Assembly (NCBI GenBank): GCA_027442615.1
Contig: DAIBBI010000055.1
Span: 1-52,363, forward strand
DNA: 52,363 nt
Direction of reading: 5' to 3'
Origin: JAJZRV01 sp027442615
Lineage (GTDB): Bacteria; Pseudomonadota; Gammaproteobacteria; Burkholderiales; Ferrovaceae
Position numbers and translations under genes: made by a program. The notes beneath the pieces were generated by a model that had not been told where the DNA came from, made no database searches, and saw only the letters and a list, made by a program, of their open reading frames with translations. Below, piece by piece: positions 42,872 through 52,316 of the stretch (position 1 is its first letter; every line of letters begins with the position of its first letter).

Positions 42872-43390
42872 TCAACAGCCTTCCAGCAGGGCCAGGGCTA
42901 CATGCCGTTGCTGTGCGTCGCCTCGGGCCATGATGGGAGCAATCGCATCGCGTGCACCTTCACCATCACCCTTCCAGACACAATAGCGTGCTACCACCAT
43001 GAGGTGTTCTGTGGATAGCTCCTCCAGAGAGGTCATGATGAGTGAAATCGGCACTGATTCCGGCACCCGAGGCGAGGTCAGGAGGGGCAGACCCACTTCA
43101 GCGAGATCCTCGCGCGAAATACCCAGACGCAGTTCCAAATCGGGCAACTCGGCAACTTTGGGCTCCCCGATGGATTGCGGGGCAACGGGGATGCGGCCGA
43201 CCCACCAGCCCACTCCGAAGACAAGGCAAATCAGCCCGAGGAAGATGCCCCCCAGAAGGACCGCATCAGGATGTATTTCACTCCATATCTGGGCATCTTC
43301 CAGCGTGGGCCACTGAAGCTGGGACAAAAACTGCAGCGCCTGGTCCAGCCAGGACTGCGCTGCTGTTTCGGGGGAATCGGCGGGTTGCAC
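42872..43390 (-). CDS. Short FimV-like membrane protein (C-terminal domain only)
   Basis: A 172-residue protein with one membrane helix (about 46-68; AVLLGGIFLGLICLVFGVGWW). Its C-terminus has the pattern of the FimV tail: VVARYCVWKGDGEGARDAI, then MARGDAQQRHVALALLEG. It sits between asd and truA, exactly where betaproteobacterial fimV lies. Full FimV is many hundred residues with a periplasmic LysM domain; that part is absent here and only about 45 residues precede the helix. The start is GTG at 43390, just after the asd stop, with GGTGG/GGA upstream; the open frame extends to 43444 inside asd. Likely a reduced FimV; activity unknown. Confidence 0.75.
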   Translation of the reverse strand: MQPADSPETAAQSWLDQALQFLSQLQWPTLEDAQIWSEIHPDAVLLGGIFLGLICLVFGVGWWVGRIPVAPQSIGEPKVAELPDLELRLGISREDLAEVGLPLLTSPRVPESVPISLIMTSLEELSTEHLMVVARYCVWKGDGEGARDAIAPIMARGDAQQRHVALALLEGC

Positions 43391-43392
43391 GC

Positions 43393-44517
43393 TCAATCCA
43401 CCAGGATGCGCAACATGCGACGCAGTGGTTCTGCGGCACCCCACAACAGCTGGTCCCCCACGGTAAAGGCCCCAAGATATTCCGGACCCATTGCAAGCTT
43501 GTGCAACCGGCCCACGGGAACGGTCAGGGTTCCGGAAACTGCGGCGGGGGTAAGGTGACGCTCACTGGCTTCGCGCTCATTGGGGACGACTTTGACCCAC
43601 TCGTTGCCTGATGCAATGACCTGTTCGATGTCCTGTAGCGGGATGTCACGTTTGAGCTTGACCGTCAGACCCTGGGCATGACAGCGCATGGCGCTGATAC
43701 GGACGCAGAGGCCGTCGATGGGCACGCTGCCTGGTGCGCGGAATGGCGGCAGTCCGAGTATCTTGTTGCACTCTGCCCCACCCTTCCATTCTTCTTTGCT
43801 CTGGCCGTGATCGACGGGAACGTCGATCCAGGGAATAAGGCTTCCGGCAAGCGGAACGTTACGGAAGTTGGCGGTAGGCAATGTGCCGTTGCGCAAGGTT
43901 TCTGTCACGGTCCGGTCAATGTCCAGGATGGCCGACGCGGGATCAGCGAGAAGCGTTTCCACGCCGCGATGCAATGCGCCCATTTGCTGCAACAGCTCGC
44001 GCATGTTCTGTGCTCCGGCACCCGAGGCCGCCTGATAGGTCATGGCAGACACCCATTCCACCCACCCTTCCCGGAATAAGCCACCCATGGCCATCAACAT
44101 CAGGCTAACGGTGCAATTGCCTCCGACAAAATCCCGAATGCCCCGCTCCAGCGCGGCATCGATGACTGGACGGTTGACCGGGTCGAGAATAATGACGGCG
44201 TGATCCTTCATGCGCAACGTGGAGGCTGCATCAATCCAGTAGCCCTTCCAACCTGAGGCACGCAACGGCGAAAAGACCTCGTTGGTATAGTCTCCGCCCT
44301 GACAGGAAATGATGACATCCATCTGCGCCAGGGCCGCAAGATCGTGCGCATCCAGTAACGGCTGGGTGCCATAGCCCACATCAGGCCCTCCAGCGCCCGC
44401 CTGCGACGTGGTGAAGAACACGGGATGAATCCTGTCAAAATCCCTTTCCTCGGCCATCCGCTGCATCAGCACCGAGCCCACCATACCGCGCCAACCCACC
44501 ATTCCCACTTTCAACAT
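43393..44517 (-). CDS. asd: Aspartate-semialdehyde dehydrogenase
   Basis: Reduces aspartyl phosphate to the semialdehyde, the branch point to lysine/DAP, threonine and methionine. The 374-residue protein has VGMVGWRGMVGSVLMQRM at the N-terminus, the Gram-negative-type NADP motif, and the catalytic Cys135 in FVGGNCTVSLML. Length and motifs fit the proteobacterial type. It lies 21 bp after leuB. Confidence 0.97.
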   Translation of the reverse strand: MLKVGMVGWRGMVGSVLMQRMAEERDFDRIHPVFFTTSQAGAGGPDVGYGTQPLLDAHDLAALAQMDVIISCQGGDYTNEVFSPLRASGWKGYWIDAASTLRMKDHAVIILDPVNRPVIDAALERGIRDFVGGNCTVSLMLMAMGGLFREGWVEWVSAMTYQAASGAGAQNMRELLQQMGALHRGVETLLADPASAILDIDRTVTETLRNGTLPTANFRNVPLAGSLIPWIDVPVDHGQSKEEWKGGAECNKILGLPPFRAPGSVPIDGLCVRISAMRCHAQGLTVKLKRDIPLQDIEQVIASGNEWVKVVPNEREASERHLTPAAVSGTLTVPVGRLHKLAMGPEYLGAFTVGDQLLWGAAEPLRRMLRILVD

Positions 44518-44538
44518 GATTCCGTCACACTCCGGTAA

Positions 44539-45612
44539 TTACTGAGTCCGCAACGCGGCAACCACCGCATCGCCCATCCTGGCCGTACTGGCCACCGCCT
44601 CGCCTGGGCGCGCAATATCCGCCGTGCGTATGCCCTGCTGCAATACCGTACGCACCGATCGATCAATGCGGTCGGCAAGCTCGGGGCGCTTGAGCGAATA
44701 GCGGAACATCATCGACACCGACAGAATTTGCGCCAGCGGATTGGCAATACCTCGCCCTGCGATGTCCGGAGCACTGCCGTGGATAGGTTCAAACAGCCCC
44801 AATCCCGCCGCATTGAGCGATGCCGAGGGCAACATGCCAATCGAACCCGTAAGCATGGAGGCCTCGTCAGAAAGGATGTCACCAAACAAATTGCCGGTCA
44901 CGATCACGTCGAACTGACGAGGATTGCGCACCAGTTGCATGGCCGCATTGTCCACCAGCATGTGCGTCAATTTCACGTCCGGATATTCCGGAGCAACTTC
45001 CATCATGACGTCACGCCAGAGCTGCGTGGTTTCAAGCACGTTCATCTTGTCCACGGAGCACAGTTCGCGACGACGCTGCCGGGCTGCCTGGAATCCCCAA
45101 TGCGCCACGCGGCGAATTTCGGATTCGCTGTATACCATGGTATTGGTGCCCACCCGCTCGCCTGCAGCGTTTATGGCAATGCCACGCGGTTCGCCAAAAT
45201 AGATGTCACCGGTGAGCTCGCGCACGATCATGATGTCGAGCCCCGCCACGATTTCTGCCTTGAGGCTGGAGGCTTCGGCCAACTCGGGGAAAACCTGGGC
45301 AGGGCGCAGATTGGCAAACAGATCGAGCGCCTTGCGCAGGCGCAAAAGGCCGCGCTCCGGGCGCATTTCGCGCGGCAGGTTGTCGTATTGCGGGCCGCCA
45401 ATGGAACCGAACAGTATGGCGTCCGCGCCCTGGCATAGGGTCAGCGTAGCAGCTGGCAGGGGGTCGCCCTGACGATCCACGGCCACACCGCCAATATCAC
45501 CCGTTTCAGTCTCGAGCGCTAAGCCTTCACTGCGAAACACATCCAGAACCTTGAGAGCCTCGGCAACAATCTCGGGGCCAATGCCGTCACCCGGCAGCAC
45601 AGCAATCTTCAT
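44539..45612 (-). CDS. leuB: 3-isopropylmalate dehydrogenase
   Basis: NAD-dependent oxidation and decarboxylation of 3-isopropylmalate in leucine synthesis. The 357-residue protein opens IAVLPGDGIGPEIVAEALK and has GSIGGPQYDNLP, RELTGDIYFGEPRG, the metal-binding DILSDEASMLTGSIGMLPSA split across 250-270, and FEPIHGSAPDIAGRG. ATG overlaps the leuD stop (ATGA), so it is translated after leuD. Confidence 0.98.
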   Translation of the reverse strand: MKIAVLPGDGIGPEIVAEALKVLDVFRSEGLALETETGDIGGVAVDRQGDPLPAATLTLCQGADAILFGSIGGPQYDNLPREMRPERGLLRLRKALDLFANLRPAQVFPELAEASSLKAEIVAGLDIMIVRELTGDIYFGEPRGIAINAAGERVGTNTMVYSESEIRRVAHWGFQAARQRRRELCSVDKMNVLETTQLWRDVMMEVAPEYPDVKLTHMLVDNAAMQLVRNPRQFDVIVTGNLFGDILSDEASMLTGSIGMLPSASLNAAGLGLFEPIHGSAPDIAGRGIANPLAQILSVSMMFRYSLKRPELADRIDRSVRTVLQQGIRTADIARPGEAVASTARMGDAVVAALRTQ

Positions 45613-46256
45613 GCAGAAACTCCAAAAATCCAGGGTTCACTTTGAGCGCGCCGCGCCTCGTAGGCACGTATCTCATCGGCATGACGAAGGGTCAGGCCAA
45701 TTTCATCGAGCCCGTTAAGCAGGCAGTATTTGCGAAACTCATCCACTGTAAAACCATGCACCATCCCTTCGGGCGTCGTCACGGTTTGCGCGGCTAGATC
45801 CACCAGCAAACGGTAACCTGGTTGGGCTGCCACAGCCTGGAACAGATGGTCCACCACTTCAGCAGGCAACACGATGGGCAACAATCCGCTCTTGAAACAG
45901 TTGTTGTAAAAGATGTCTGCAAAACCGGGGGCAATCACGGCCCGGATGCCATAGTCATCGAGCGCCCAGGGGGCGTGCTCGCGACTGGAACCGCAACCAA
46001 AGTTTTCGCGCGCCAGCAGCACCTGCGCGCCCTGATATCGCTCCTGATTCAGAACGAAGTCAGGATTTACAGGGCGGCGCGCATTGTCCTGGCCGGGCTG
46101 ACCCTCATCAAGGTAGCGCCAGGCATCGAACAGGTTGGGGCCAAACCCGGTGCGTAAAATGGATTTAAGAAACTGCTTTGGGATGATGGCATCGGTATCC
46201 ACATTGGAGCGATCAATCGGCACCACCAATCCGTTTAAGGGCGTGAACTGCTTCAT
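45609..46256 (-). CDS. leuD: 3-isopropylmalate dehydratase small subunit
   Basis: Small subunit of isopropylmalate isomerase. The 215-residue protein has DTDAIIPKQFLKSI, the swivel-domain loop ENFGCGSSREHAPWAL and GIRAVIAPGFADIFYNNCFK, the substrate-specificity region. It follows leuC by 12 bp. Confidence 0.98.
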   Translation of the reverse strand: MKQFTPLNGLVVPIDRSNVDTDAIIPKQFLKSILRTGFGPNLFDAWRYLDEGQPGQDNARRPVNPDFVLNQERYQGAQVLLARENFGCGSSREHAPWALDDYGIRAVIAPGFADIFYNNCFKSGLLPIVLPAEVVDHLFQAVAAQPGYRLLVDLAAQTVTTPEGMVHGFTVDEFRKYCLLNGLDEIGLTLRHADEIRAYEARRAQSEPWIFGVSA

Positions 46257-46268
46257 GTCAGGCGTTCC

Positions 46269-47675
46269 TCAATCTAAAAATGACCGGACGTCAACGAAAT
46301 GCCCAGCCACCGCAGCTGCTGCAGCCATTTGAGGGCTGACAAGGTGCGTCCGGCCGCCGGCGCCCTGGCGTCCTTCAAAATTTCGGTTGGAGGTCGAGGC
46401 GCAACGCTCGCCCGGAGAAAGACGGTCGTCGTTCATGCCGAGACACATGGAACAGCCGGGGTTGCGCCATTCGAATCCTGCCGCCATAAAAATCCTGTCC
46501 AGCCCTTCCGCTTCGGCTGCTGCCTTGACCAGCCCCGACCCTGGTACCACCAGTGCAAGCTTGAGGCTTGGGGCCACCTTGCGCCCCTTGAGGACGGCAG
46601 CCGCAGCACGCAGATCCTCAAGGCGGGAGTTGGTGCAGGAACCAATGAAAACCTTGTCAATGACGATGTCGCTGATGGGCATGTTGGGCTGCAGGTCCAT
46701 GTAACGCAGAGCGCGCTCCATTCCTTCCCGCCGGGTGGCATCGGGTTCCTGCGCCGGGTCAGGGATCCGGCCATTGACTGCGACCACCATTTCCGGTGAG
46801 GTTCCCCATGTCACCAACGGCTCAAAAGTGTCGGCATTCAGATTCACCACCTGATCAAAGCTCGCGCCTTCGTCGCTGTGCAGAGTGCGCCAATACGCCA
46901 CCGCAGCTTCCCACTGGGGACCTTTGGGCGCATAGGGTCGACCCTTCAGATAATCCAGGGTGGTGTCATCCACAGCCACCATGCCAGCGCGTGCGCCAGC
47001 TTCGATGGCCATGTTACACAAGGTCATGCGCCCTTCCATGGACAAGCCACGGATGACCGGGCCGGAAAACTCAATGGCATGACCCGTTCCGCCTGCGGTT
47101 CCGATGTGGCCGATGATCGCCAACGCCACATCCTTGGCTGTGACACCTGGCCGCAATGCGCCTTCCACGTTGACCTGCATGGTCTTGGCCTTGCGTGACA
47201 GCAGGGTCTGCGTGGCCATCACATGTTCCACTTCAGAAGTGCCAATCCCCATGGCAAGTGCAGCAAACGCGCCATGGGTGCTGGTATGGGAATCGCCACA
47301 GACCACGGTCATGCCAGGCAGCGTGGCGCCCTGCTCCGGGCCGATCACATGCACGATGCCCTGGCGGTGGTCCCCCATGGGATATTCCGTAATGCCATAA
47401 CGCCGGCAATTGTCGTCCAGGGTGTCGACCTGCAGGCGGGATACCGGATCGGTAATAACCTTCTGGTTGGTGGTTGGGGTGTTGTGATCCGCCGTGGCCA
47501 GGATGGAACCCACCCGCCACAGCCCGCGATTTGCCAGGCGCAGTCCCTCGAACGCCTGTGGGCTGGTGACTTCGTGAACGAGGTGCCGATCGATGTAGAG
47601 CAAGGCCGTGCCGTCGGATTCTTCGCGAACCACGTGCGACTGCCAGAGTTTTTCGTAGAGCGATAAGGGATTCAT
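46269..47675 (-). CDS. leuC: 3-isopropylmalate dehydratase large subunit
   Basis: Large, 4Fe-4S-containing subunit of isopropylmalate isomerase (aconitase family). The 468-residue protein has VCGDSHTSTHGAFGA-like VVCGDSHTSTHGAFAAL, and the cluster cysteines in FIGSCTNSRLEDL and NPGCSMCLGMN. First gene of leuC-D-B-asd and probably of the whole minus-strand run to metZ; leuA is not in the window. ATG at 47675; a GAGG lies about 11 bases upstream. Confidence 0.98.
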   Translation of the reverse strand: MNPLSLYEKLWQSHVVREESDGTALLYIDRHLVHEVTSPQAFEGLRLANRGLWRVGSILATADHNTPTTNQKVITDPVSRLQVDTLDDNCRRYGITEYPMGDHRQGIVHVIGPEQGATLPGMTVVCGDSHTSTHGAFAALAMGIGTSEVEHVMATQTLLSRKAKTMQVNVEGALRPGVTAKDVALAIIGHIGTAGGTGHAIEFSGPVIRGLSMEGRMTLCNMAIEAGARAGMVAVDDTTLDYLKGRPYAPKGPQWEAAVAYWRTLHSDEGASFDQVVNLNADTFEPLVTWGTSPEMVVAVNGRIPDPAQEPDATRREGMERALRYMDLQPNMPISDIVIDKVFIGSCTNSRLEDLRAAAAVLKGRKVAPSLKLALVVPGSGLVKAAAEAEGLDRIFMAAGFEWRNPGCSMCLGMNDDRLSPGERCASTSNRNFEGRQGAGGRTHLVSPQMAAAAAVAGHFVDVRSFLD

Positions 47676-47702
47676 AGAGTTACAGCCTCAAATTGACTGT
47701 AA

Positions 47703-47711
47703 ATTATGACA
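47703..47711 (-). promoter_or_regulatory. Possible extended -10 promoter for leuC
   Basis: On the minus strand TGTCATAAT, an extended -10 with one mismatch to TATAAT, 28 bases before the leuC ATG. A TTCGAC hexamer (47724-47729) lies upstream, with 14-15 bases between it and the element, closer than ideal. No leader peptide or attenuator was seen in the 79-bp gap. Confidence 0.4.
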
Positions 47712-47754
47712 TAGTGCGCCCGGGTCGAACAGATGCCCGGCGCCTGCAACACCC

Positions 47755-48855
47755 TCAGGAAGGACTGGCAGGAATGGCTGGCAAGGGAGGAACCACGTCG
47801 GCATTCTGCGCCCTGTGACGCAGCGCGTGATCCATCAGCACTAATGCCAGCATGGCCTCGGCGATGGGGGTGGCCCGAATGCCGACACAGGGGTCATGGC
47901 GCCCGGTGGTCTCCACCGTGGCGGGCTGCCCGGTCGAATCCAGAGACTGCCTGGGCAGGCGGATGCTGGAGGTGGGCTTGATGGCCATGCTGACCAGAAT
48001 ATCCTGGCCGGTGGATATTCCGCCCAACACCCCCCCCGCACGATTGGAGAGAAACCCTTGGGGCGACATTTCATCCCCATGCTCTGTGCCCTTCTGCGCA
48101 ACGCTGGCGAAACCTGCGCCGATTTCAACACCCTTGACGGCATTGATACTCATCATGGCGTAGGCGATCTCGGCATCCAGACGGTCGTACACGGGCTCGC
48201 CCCACCCCACGGGCATGCCGCTGGCGACCACGTTGACCCTCGCCCCAATGGAGTCGCCTGACCTGCGCAATGCGTCCATGTAGACTTCCAGCTCTGGAAC
48301 GATCCCTGCATTCGCCGCGAAGAACGGATTGGCGTCTACCGCGGACCAGTCCTGAAACGGAATGACATGCGGCCCCAGTTGTGCCAGATATCCCCGAATG
48401 CTGACACCATAGCGTTGGCCCAGCCATTTCCTGGCAATCGCCCCGGCCGCAACGCGCACTGCGGTTTCGCGTGCGGACGACCGACCGCCGCCACGGTAGT
48501 CCCGGATACCGTACTTTTGCAGGTAGGTATAGTCTGCGTGGCCAGGCCGAAACTTCTGGGCAATCTTGCCGTAATCCTGGGAGCGCTGATCCTCATTGCG
48601 GATCAGCAATCCAATGGGAGTACCCGTGGTCCGTCCCTCAAACACGCCGGAGAGAATTTCAACCCGATCGGATTCACGACGCTGCGTGACGTGCCGCGAG
48701 GTTCCTGGTTTGCGCCGGTCCAGTTCGTGCTGAATGTCGGCCTCGGTGAGTTCCAGTCCTGGAGGGCAACCGTCCACCACGCAACCCAGTGCCGGACCGT
48801 GGCTTTCGCCAAAGGAAGTGACGCAAAACAATCGACCCAGGGTATTGCCAGACAT
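47755..48855 (-). CDS. aroC: Chorismate synthase
   Basis: FMN-dependent elimination converting EPSP to chorismate, the precursor of tryptophan made by the trp genes nearby. The 366-residue protein has TSFGESHGPALGCVVDG (10-26), the RPGHADYTYLQKYGIRDYRGGG region with SSARETAVRVAAGA, and MAIKPTSSI near the C-terminus. ATG 48855; divergent from maeB across 115 bp. Confidence 0.98.
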   Translation of the reverse strand: MSGNTLGRLFCVTSFGESHGPALGCVVDGCPPGLELTEADIQHELDRRKPGTSRHVTQRRESDRVEILSGVFEGRTTGTPIGLLIRNEDQRSQDYGKIAQKFRPGHADYTYLQKYGIRDYRGGGRSSARETAVRVAAGAIARKWLGQRYGVSIRGYLAQLGPHVIPFQDWSAVDANPFFAANAGIVPELEVYMDALRRSGDSIGARVNVVASGMPVGWGEPVYDRLDAEIAYAMMSINAVKGVEIGAGFASVAQKGTEHGDEMSPQGFLSNRAGGVLGGISTGQDILVSMAIKPTSSIRLPRQSLDSTGQPATVETTGRHDPCVGIRATPIAEAMLALVLMDHALRHRAQNADVVPPLPAIPASPS

Positions 48856-48970
48856 GCAGTGGAACCTCGCCTAATTGATCGCCAGAGTTTAACATAGCGT
48901 ATCGGGCAGTTTTGGATCTGTCCTTACCAAGGGCGCATCGGCACCCCTATCCGCCGACAGAGAGGACTTC

Positions 48971-51241
48971 ATGTTGGACGATCTGCGCAAGAACGCACTG
49001 GATTATCACCGTTACCCCAACCCCGGAAAAATTGAAATCAGCGCGACCAAGCCTCTCGCCACCCAAGCAGACTTGGGTTTGGCCTATACCCCTGGTGTGG
49101 CTGCTGCCTGTGAAGCCATTGTGGCAAATCCGGAGGAGGCCCGTTTTCTGACCGGACGCGCCAATCTGGTAGGCGTTGTCACCAATGGGACCGCTGTCCT
49201 GGGCCTGGGCAACATCGGCCCCCTCGCCGCAAAACCAGTGATGGAAGGTAAAGTCGTCCTGTTCAAGAAGTTTGCCGGAATAGACTGTTTCGACATCGAA
49301 CTCAACGAAAACAACGTGGACAAACTGGTGGACGCCATCGCGGCACTGGAGCCTACGTTTGGCGGCATCAACCTGGAGGACATCAAAGCTCCGGAATGTT
49401 TCGAGGTGGAGCGCCGGTTGCGCGAACGCCTCAAGATCCCGGTGTTTCACGACGATCAGCATGGCACTGCAATCATCGTGGCGGCAGCCATTCTGAATGG
49501 GCTTGCCGTGGTCGGCAAGGACATCCGCAAGGTACGACTCGTCACGTCAGGGGCCGGGGCAGCCGCCCTGTCCTGCCTGGACATGCTGGTGGCACTTGGC
49601 ATGCCGCGCGAGCATATCGTGGTCACGGATCTTGCCGGCGTGGTTTACACCGGCCGCAAGGAACTGATGGACCCCAACAAGGCCCGTTACTGCCTCGATA
49701 CTCCAGCACGCACCCTGGCTGAAGTCATCCCGGGCACGGATATCTTTTTGGGCCTTTCAGCAGGGGGCGTGCTCAAACAGGAGATGGTGCGCACCATGGC
49801 GGATAGACCGCTGATTCTGGCGCTCGCCAACCCGGAACCCGAAATCCTTCCAGACCTCGTACGCGCCGTGCGTAGCGATGCCATCATCGCCACCGGCCGT
49901 TCGGATTACCCCAATCAGGTCAACAATGTCCTGTGTTTTCCCTTCATTTTCCGGGGAGCGCTGGACGTGGGTGCCACGAGCATCAATGAACCCATGAAAA
50001 TTGCCGCTGTCCATGCGATTGCCGAGCTGTCCAGGGCAGAACAATCCGACATCGTCACTGAGGCTTATGGCAGCCAGCCCATGGCGTTTGGCGCCGATTA
50101 CCTGATTCCAAAACCTTTCGATCCGCGGCTCATCGTCAAAATCGCTTCAGCTGTGGCACAGGCCGCCATGGATAGCGGCGTGGCCACCCATCCGATTAAC
50201 GACATGGAGGCTTACCGCGATCGCCTGAATCAGTTTGTCTATCATTCCGGGCTCGTCATGCGTCCGGTCTTTGCCCGGGCCAAGGCTTCACCTCGTCGTG
50301 TCGTGTTTGCGGAAGGAGAAGACGAGCGCGTGCTACAGGCTGTGCAAACCATCTGCGACGAACATCTGGCCCAGCCCATTCTGATCGGCCGCCCCGAAGT
50401 GATCATGATGCGAATAAAACGATTGGGACTGCGCATCCGGCCGGATCATGAATTTGAGATGGTCAACGTCAATTCCGACCCGCGTTACCGCGAGTACTGG
50501 CAGCTCTATCATCAGATCATGGAACGCCATGGTGTGACGCCGGAACTGGCAAAGCACGAGGTTTACCGGGAACCCACGCTCACCTCAGCCCTCATGGTCA
50601 AACGCGGCGAGGCGGATGGCATGATCTGCGGGTGCATCGGACGCTACGCGGCGCACCTGCACTATGTGAAGAATGTCCTGGGCCTCAAGCCTGGAACATC
50701 CACACCGGCAGCGATGAACGTACTGCTCAATCCCAAAGGCACATTTTTCATCTGCGACACCTATGTCAATTCCAACCCGACGGCAGAGCAGATGGCAGAG
50801 ATCGTGACCATGGCAGCAGAGGAGGTGCAGCGTTTTGGCATCGTGCCGCGCGTTGCCCTGCTATCCCACTCCTCGTTCGGAAGTTCGAATTCGGCGTCAT
50901 CGCTGATGATGCGCAAGGCGCTTGAACTGATCCGGAAGCTCCTCCCCAGACTGGAGATAGACGGCGAAATGCATGCCGATGCCGCCATTTCCAACGAAAT
51001 CCGTCAGCGCGTCATGCCTGGTTCGCGGCTTAACGGACGCGCCAATCTCCTCGTCATGCCGACACTAGACGCCGCCAACATCGCCTACAACCTGGTTCGG
51101 GTCATTGGAGACAATGTGACCGTCGGTCCCATTCTGCTGGGCGTCAACGCGCCGGCGCACATCCTGACGCCAACCGCCACGGTGCGTCGCATCGTCAACA
51201 TGACGGCCTTGACCGTCGTAGACGCCCAGCATCGACAATGA
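48971..51241 (+). CDS. maeB: NADP-dependent malic enzyme (malic enzyme-phosphotransacetylase fusion)
   Basis: Oxidative decarboxylation of malate to pyruvate with NADPH formation. The 756-residue protein has an N-terminal malic enzyme part (about 1-430: YTPGVAAACEAI, DIELNENNVDKLVDAI, FHDDQHGTAIIVAAA, GAGAAALSCLDML). A C-terminal phosphotransacetylase-like domain follows (about 435-756: RVVFAEGEDERVLQAV, KNVLGLKPGTSTPAAMN). In MaeB proteins the second domain is regulatory, sensing acetyl-CoA-type effectors, not catalytic. A GAGAGG site precedes ATG 48971. Confidence 0.97.
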   Translation: MLDDLRKNALDYHRYPNPGKIEISATKPLATQADLGLAYTPGVAAACEAIVANPEEARFLTGRANLVGVVTNGTAVLGLGNIGPLAAKPVMEGKVVLFKKFAGIDCFDIELNENNVDKLVDAIAALEPTFGGINLEDIKAPECFEVERRLRERLKIPVFHDDQHGTAIIVAAAILNGLAVVGKDIRKVRLVTSGAGAAALSCLDMLVALGMPREHIVVTDLAGVVYTGRKELMDPNKARYCLDTPARTLAEVIPGTDIFLGLSAGGVLKQEMVRTMADRPLILALANPEPEILPDLVRAVRSDAIIATGRSDYPNQVNNVLCFPFIFRGALDVGATSINEPMKIAAVHAIAELSRAEQSDIVTEAYGSQPMAFGADYLIPKPFDPRLIVKIASAVAQAAMDSGVATHPINDMEAYRDRLNQFVYHSGLVMRPVFARAKASPRRVVFAEGEDERVLQAVQTICDEHLAQPILIGRPEVIMMRIKRLGLRIRPDHEFEMVNVNSDPRYREYWQLYHQIMERHGVTPELAKHEVYREPTLTSALMVKRGEADGMICGCIGRYAAHLHYVKNVLGLKPGTSTPAAMNVLLNPKGTFFICDTYVNSNPTAEQMAEIVTMAAEEVQRFGIVPRVALLSHSSFGSSNSASSLMMRKALELIRKLLPRLEIDGEMHADAAISNEIRQRVMPGSRLNGRANLLVMPTLDAANIAYNLVRVIGDNVTVGPILLGVNAPAHILTPTATVRRIVNMTALTVVDAQHRQ

Positions 51242-52218
51242 GCGCGAACCCACCCCTGCCTCGCCGGCTGCGCCCCGGCGCCACGACCGGTATCTGCGCG
51301 CCTTCGGGCTTCATTACCGAACCCGGTTCGCTGGAAATTGCGAACCTGTACCTCACCGAACAAGGCTACCGTGTCGTGGTGGCGCCCCATGCTAACGATC
51401 GCTGGGAATATTTTGCGGGGACCGACTTTGACCGGCTGAATGATTTCAATGCGTTCATCCGAAACCCCGAAATAGACATGATCATGGCGGCGCGCGGTGG
51501 CTATGGCATCACGCGTCTCCTGCCAGGCCTGGACTTTGAAGCCATCGCGCATTCGGGAAAAGTCATCGTGGGATTTAGCGACCTGACGGCCTTGCACCTG
51601 GCTCTCCTGGCACAAACCGGCATGGTCAGTTTTGCCGGACCCATGGCTTGCCCCGATTTTGGACACCACCAGCGTAGTTCCCTGAACCCCGTACATTTTG
51701 AGCAGATGCTGCAATCCTGCTCCCACCTCACGCCGCCCATCAAAATGCCTTTTTCGGCCACGGATGGCGAAAACGGGCGCCTGCTGCGATCCCAGGTGGG
51801 TTCCGGCGTTGAAGGCACACTCTGGGGCGGCAACCTGTCCCTCGTGGCTCATCTGGTGGGCACACCCTACATGCCCTACCTTGAAGATGGCATCCTGTTT
51901 CTGGAGGAGGTCAATGAGGAACCCTACAAAATCGAACGCATGCTGTTGCAATTGCTCCATGCCGGGATACTGCAAAAGCAACGCGCCATCCTTCTGGGGC
52001 AATTCAATCGGTGTGAACCCACCACTGCATCAGCAGCCCCTTACACGCTCAAAAGCGTCATCGACTTCCTGAAAGGGTGGATTCACGCACCCGTGCTGCA
52101 AAACCTGCCCTTTGGGCACGTGCGCGACAAGATCACCTTGCCCGTGGGCGGACATGCAAAGATCACCCTGCTGGATGAACGCCACTACCAGATCCACCTA
52201 AGTGCTTACAACGCCTGA
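51238..52218 (+). CDS. ldcA: Muramoyltetrapeptide (LD-) carboxypeptidase
   Basis: Cytoplasmic peptidase S66 that removes the terminal D-Ala from recycled murein tetrapeptides. The 326-residue protein has APSGFITEPGSLE, ARGGYGITRLLP, the nucleophile Ser in VGFSDLTALHLAL, the Glu in ILFLEEVNEEPYKIERML and the His in LPFGHVRDKITLPVGG, which together make the Ser-Glu-His triad. ATG overlaps the maeB stop (ATGA). A strong terminator follows 40 bp after the stop. Confidence 0.94.
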   Translation: MSANPPLPRRLRPGATTGICAPSGFITEPGSLEIANLYLTEQGYRVVVAPHANDRWEYFAGTDFDRLNDFNAFIRNPEIDMIMAARGGYGITRLLPGLDFEAIAHSGKVIVGFSDLTALHLALLAQTGMVSFAGPMACPDFGHHQRSSLNPVHFEQMLQSCSHLTPPIKMPFSATDGENGRLLRSQVGSGVEGTLWGGNLSLVAHLVGTPYMPYLEDGILFLEEVNEEPYKIERMLLQLLHAGILQKQRAILLGQFNRCEPTTASAAPYTLKSVIDFLKGWIHAPVLQNLPFGHVRDKITLPVGGHAKITLLDERHYQIHLSAYNA

Positions 52219-52257
52219 AGAAACCTCATTGCATCGTTATAGTGCTGTGGGCAAAGC

Positions 52258-52291
52258 AAAAAGCCCCGCTGCGGATGCAGCGGGGCTTTTT
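52258..52291. terminator. Bidirectional rho-independent terminator between ldcA and the 5S rRNA gene
   Basis: A perfect 15-bp inverted repeat: AAAAAGCCCCGCTGC, loop GGAT, then the complementary arm ending GGGGCTTTTT. With five T on one side and five A on the other, it can stop ldcA transcripts on the plus strand and the rRNA transcript on the minus strand. Confidence 0.93.
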
Positions 52292-52316
52292 GTGTGCCTG
52301 TAAAGGCGCATGGGGA

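Noticed and set aside
47676..47754. Leucine attenuator or leader peptide before leuC
   Set aside because: The gap has no Leu-rich small ORF and no terminator/antiterminator pair.
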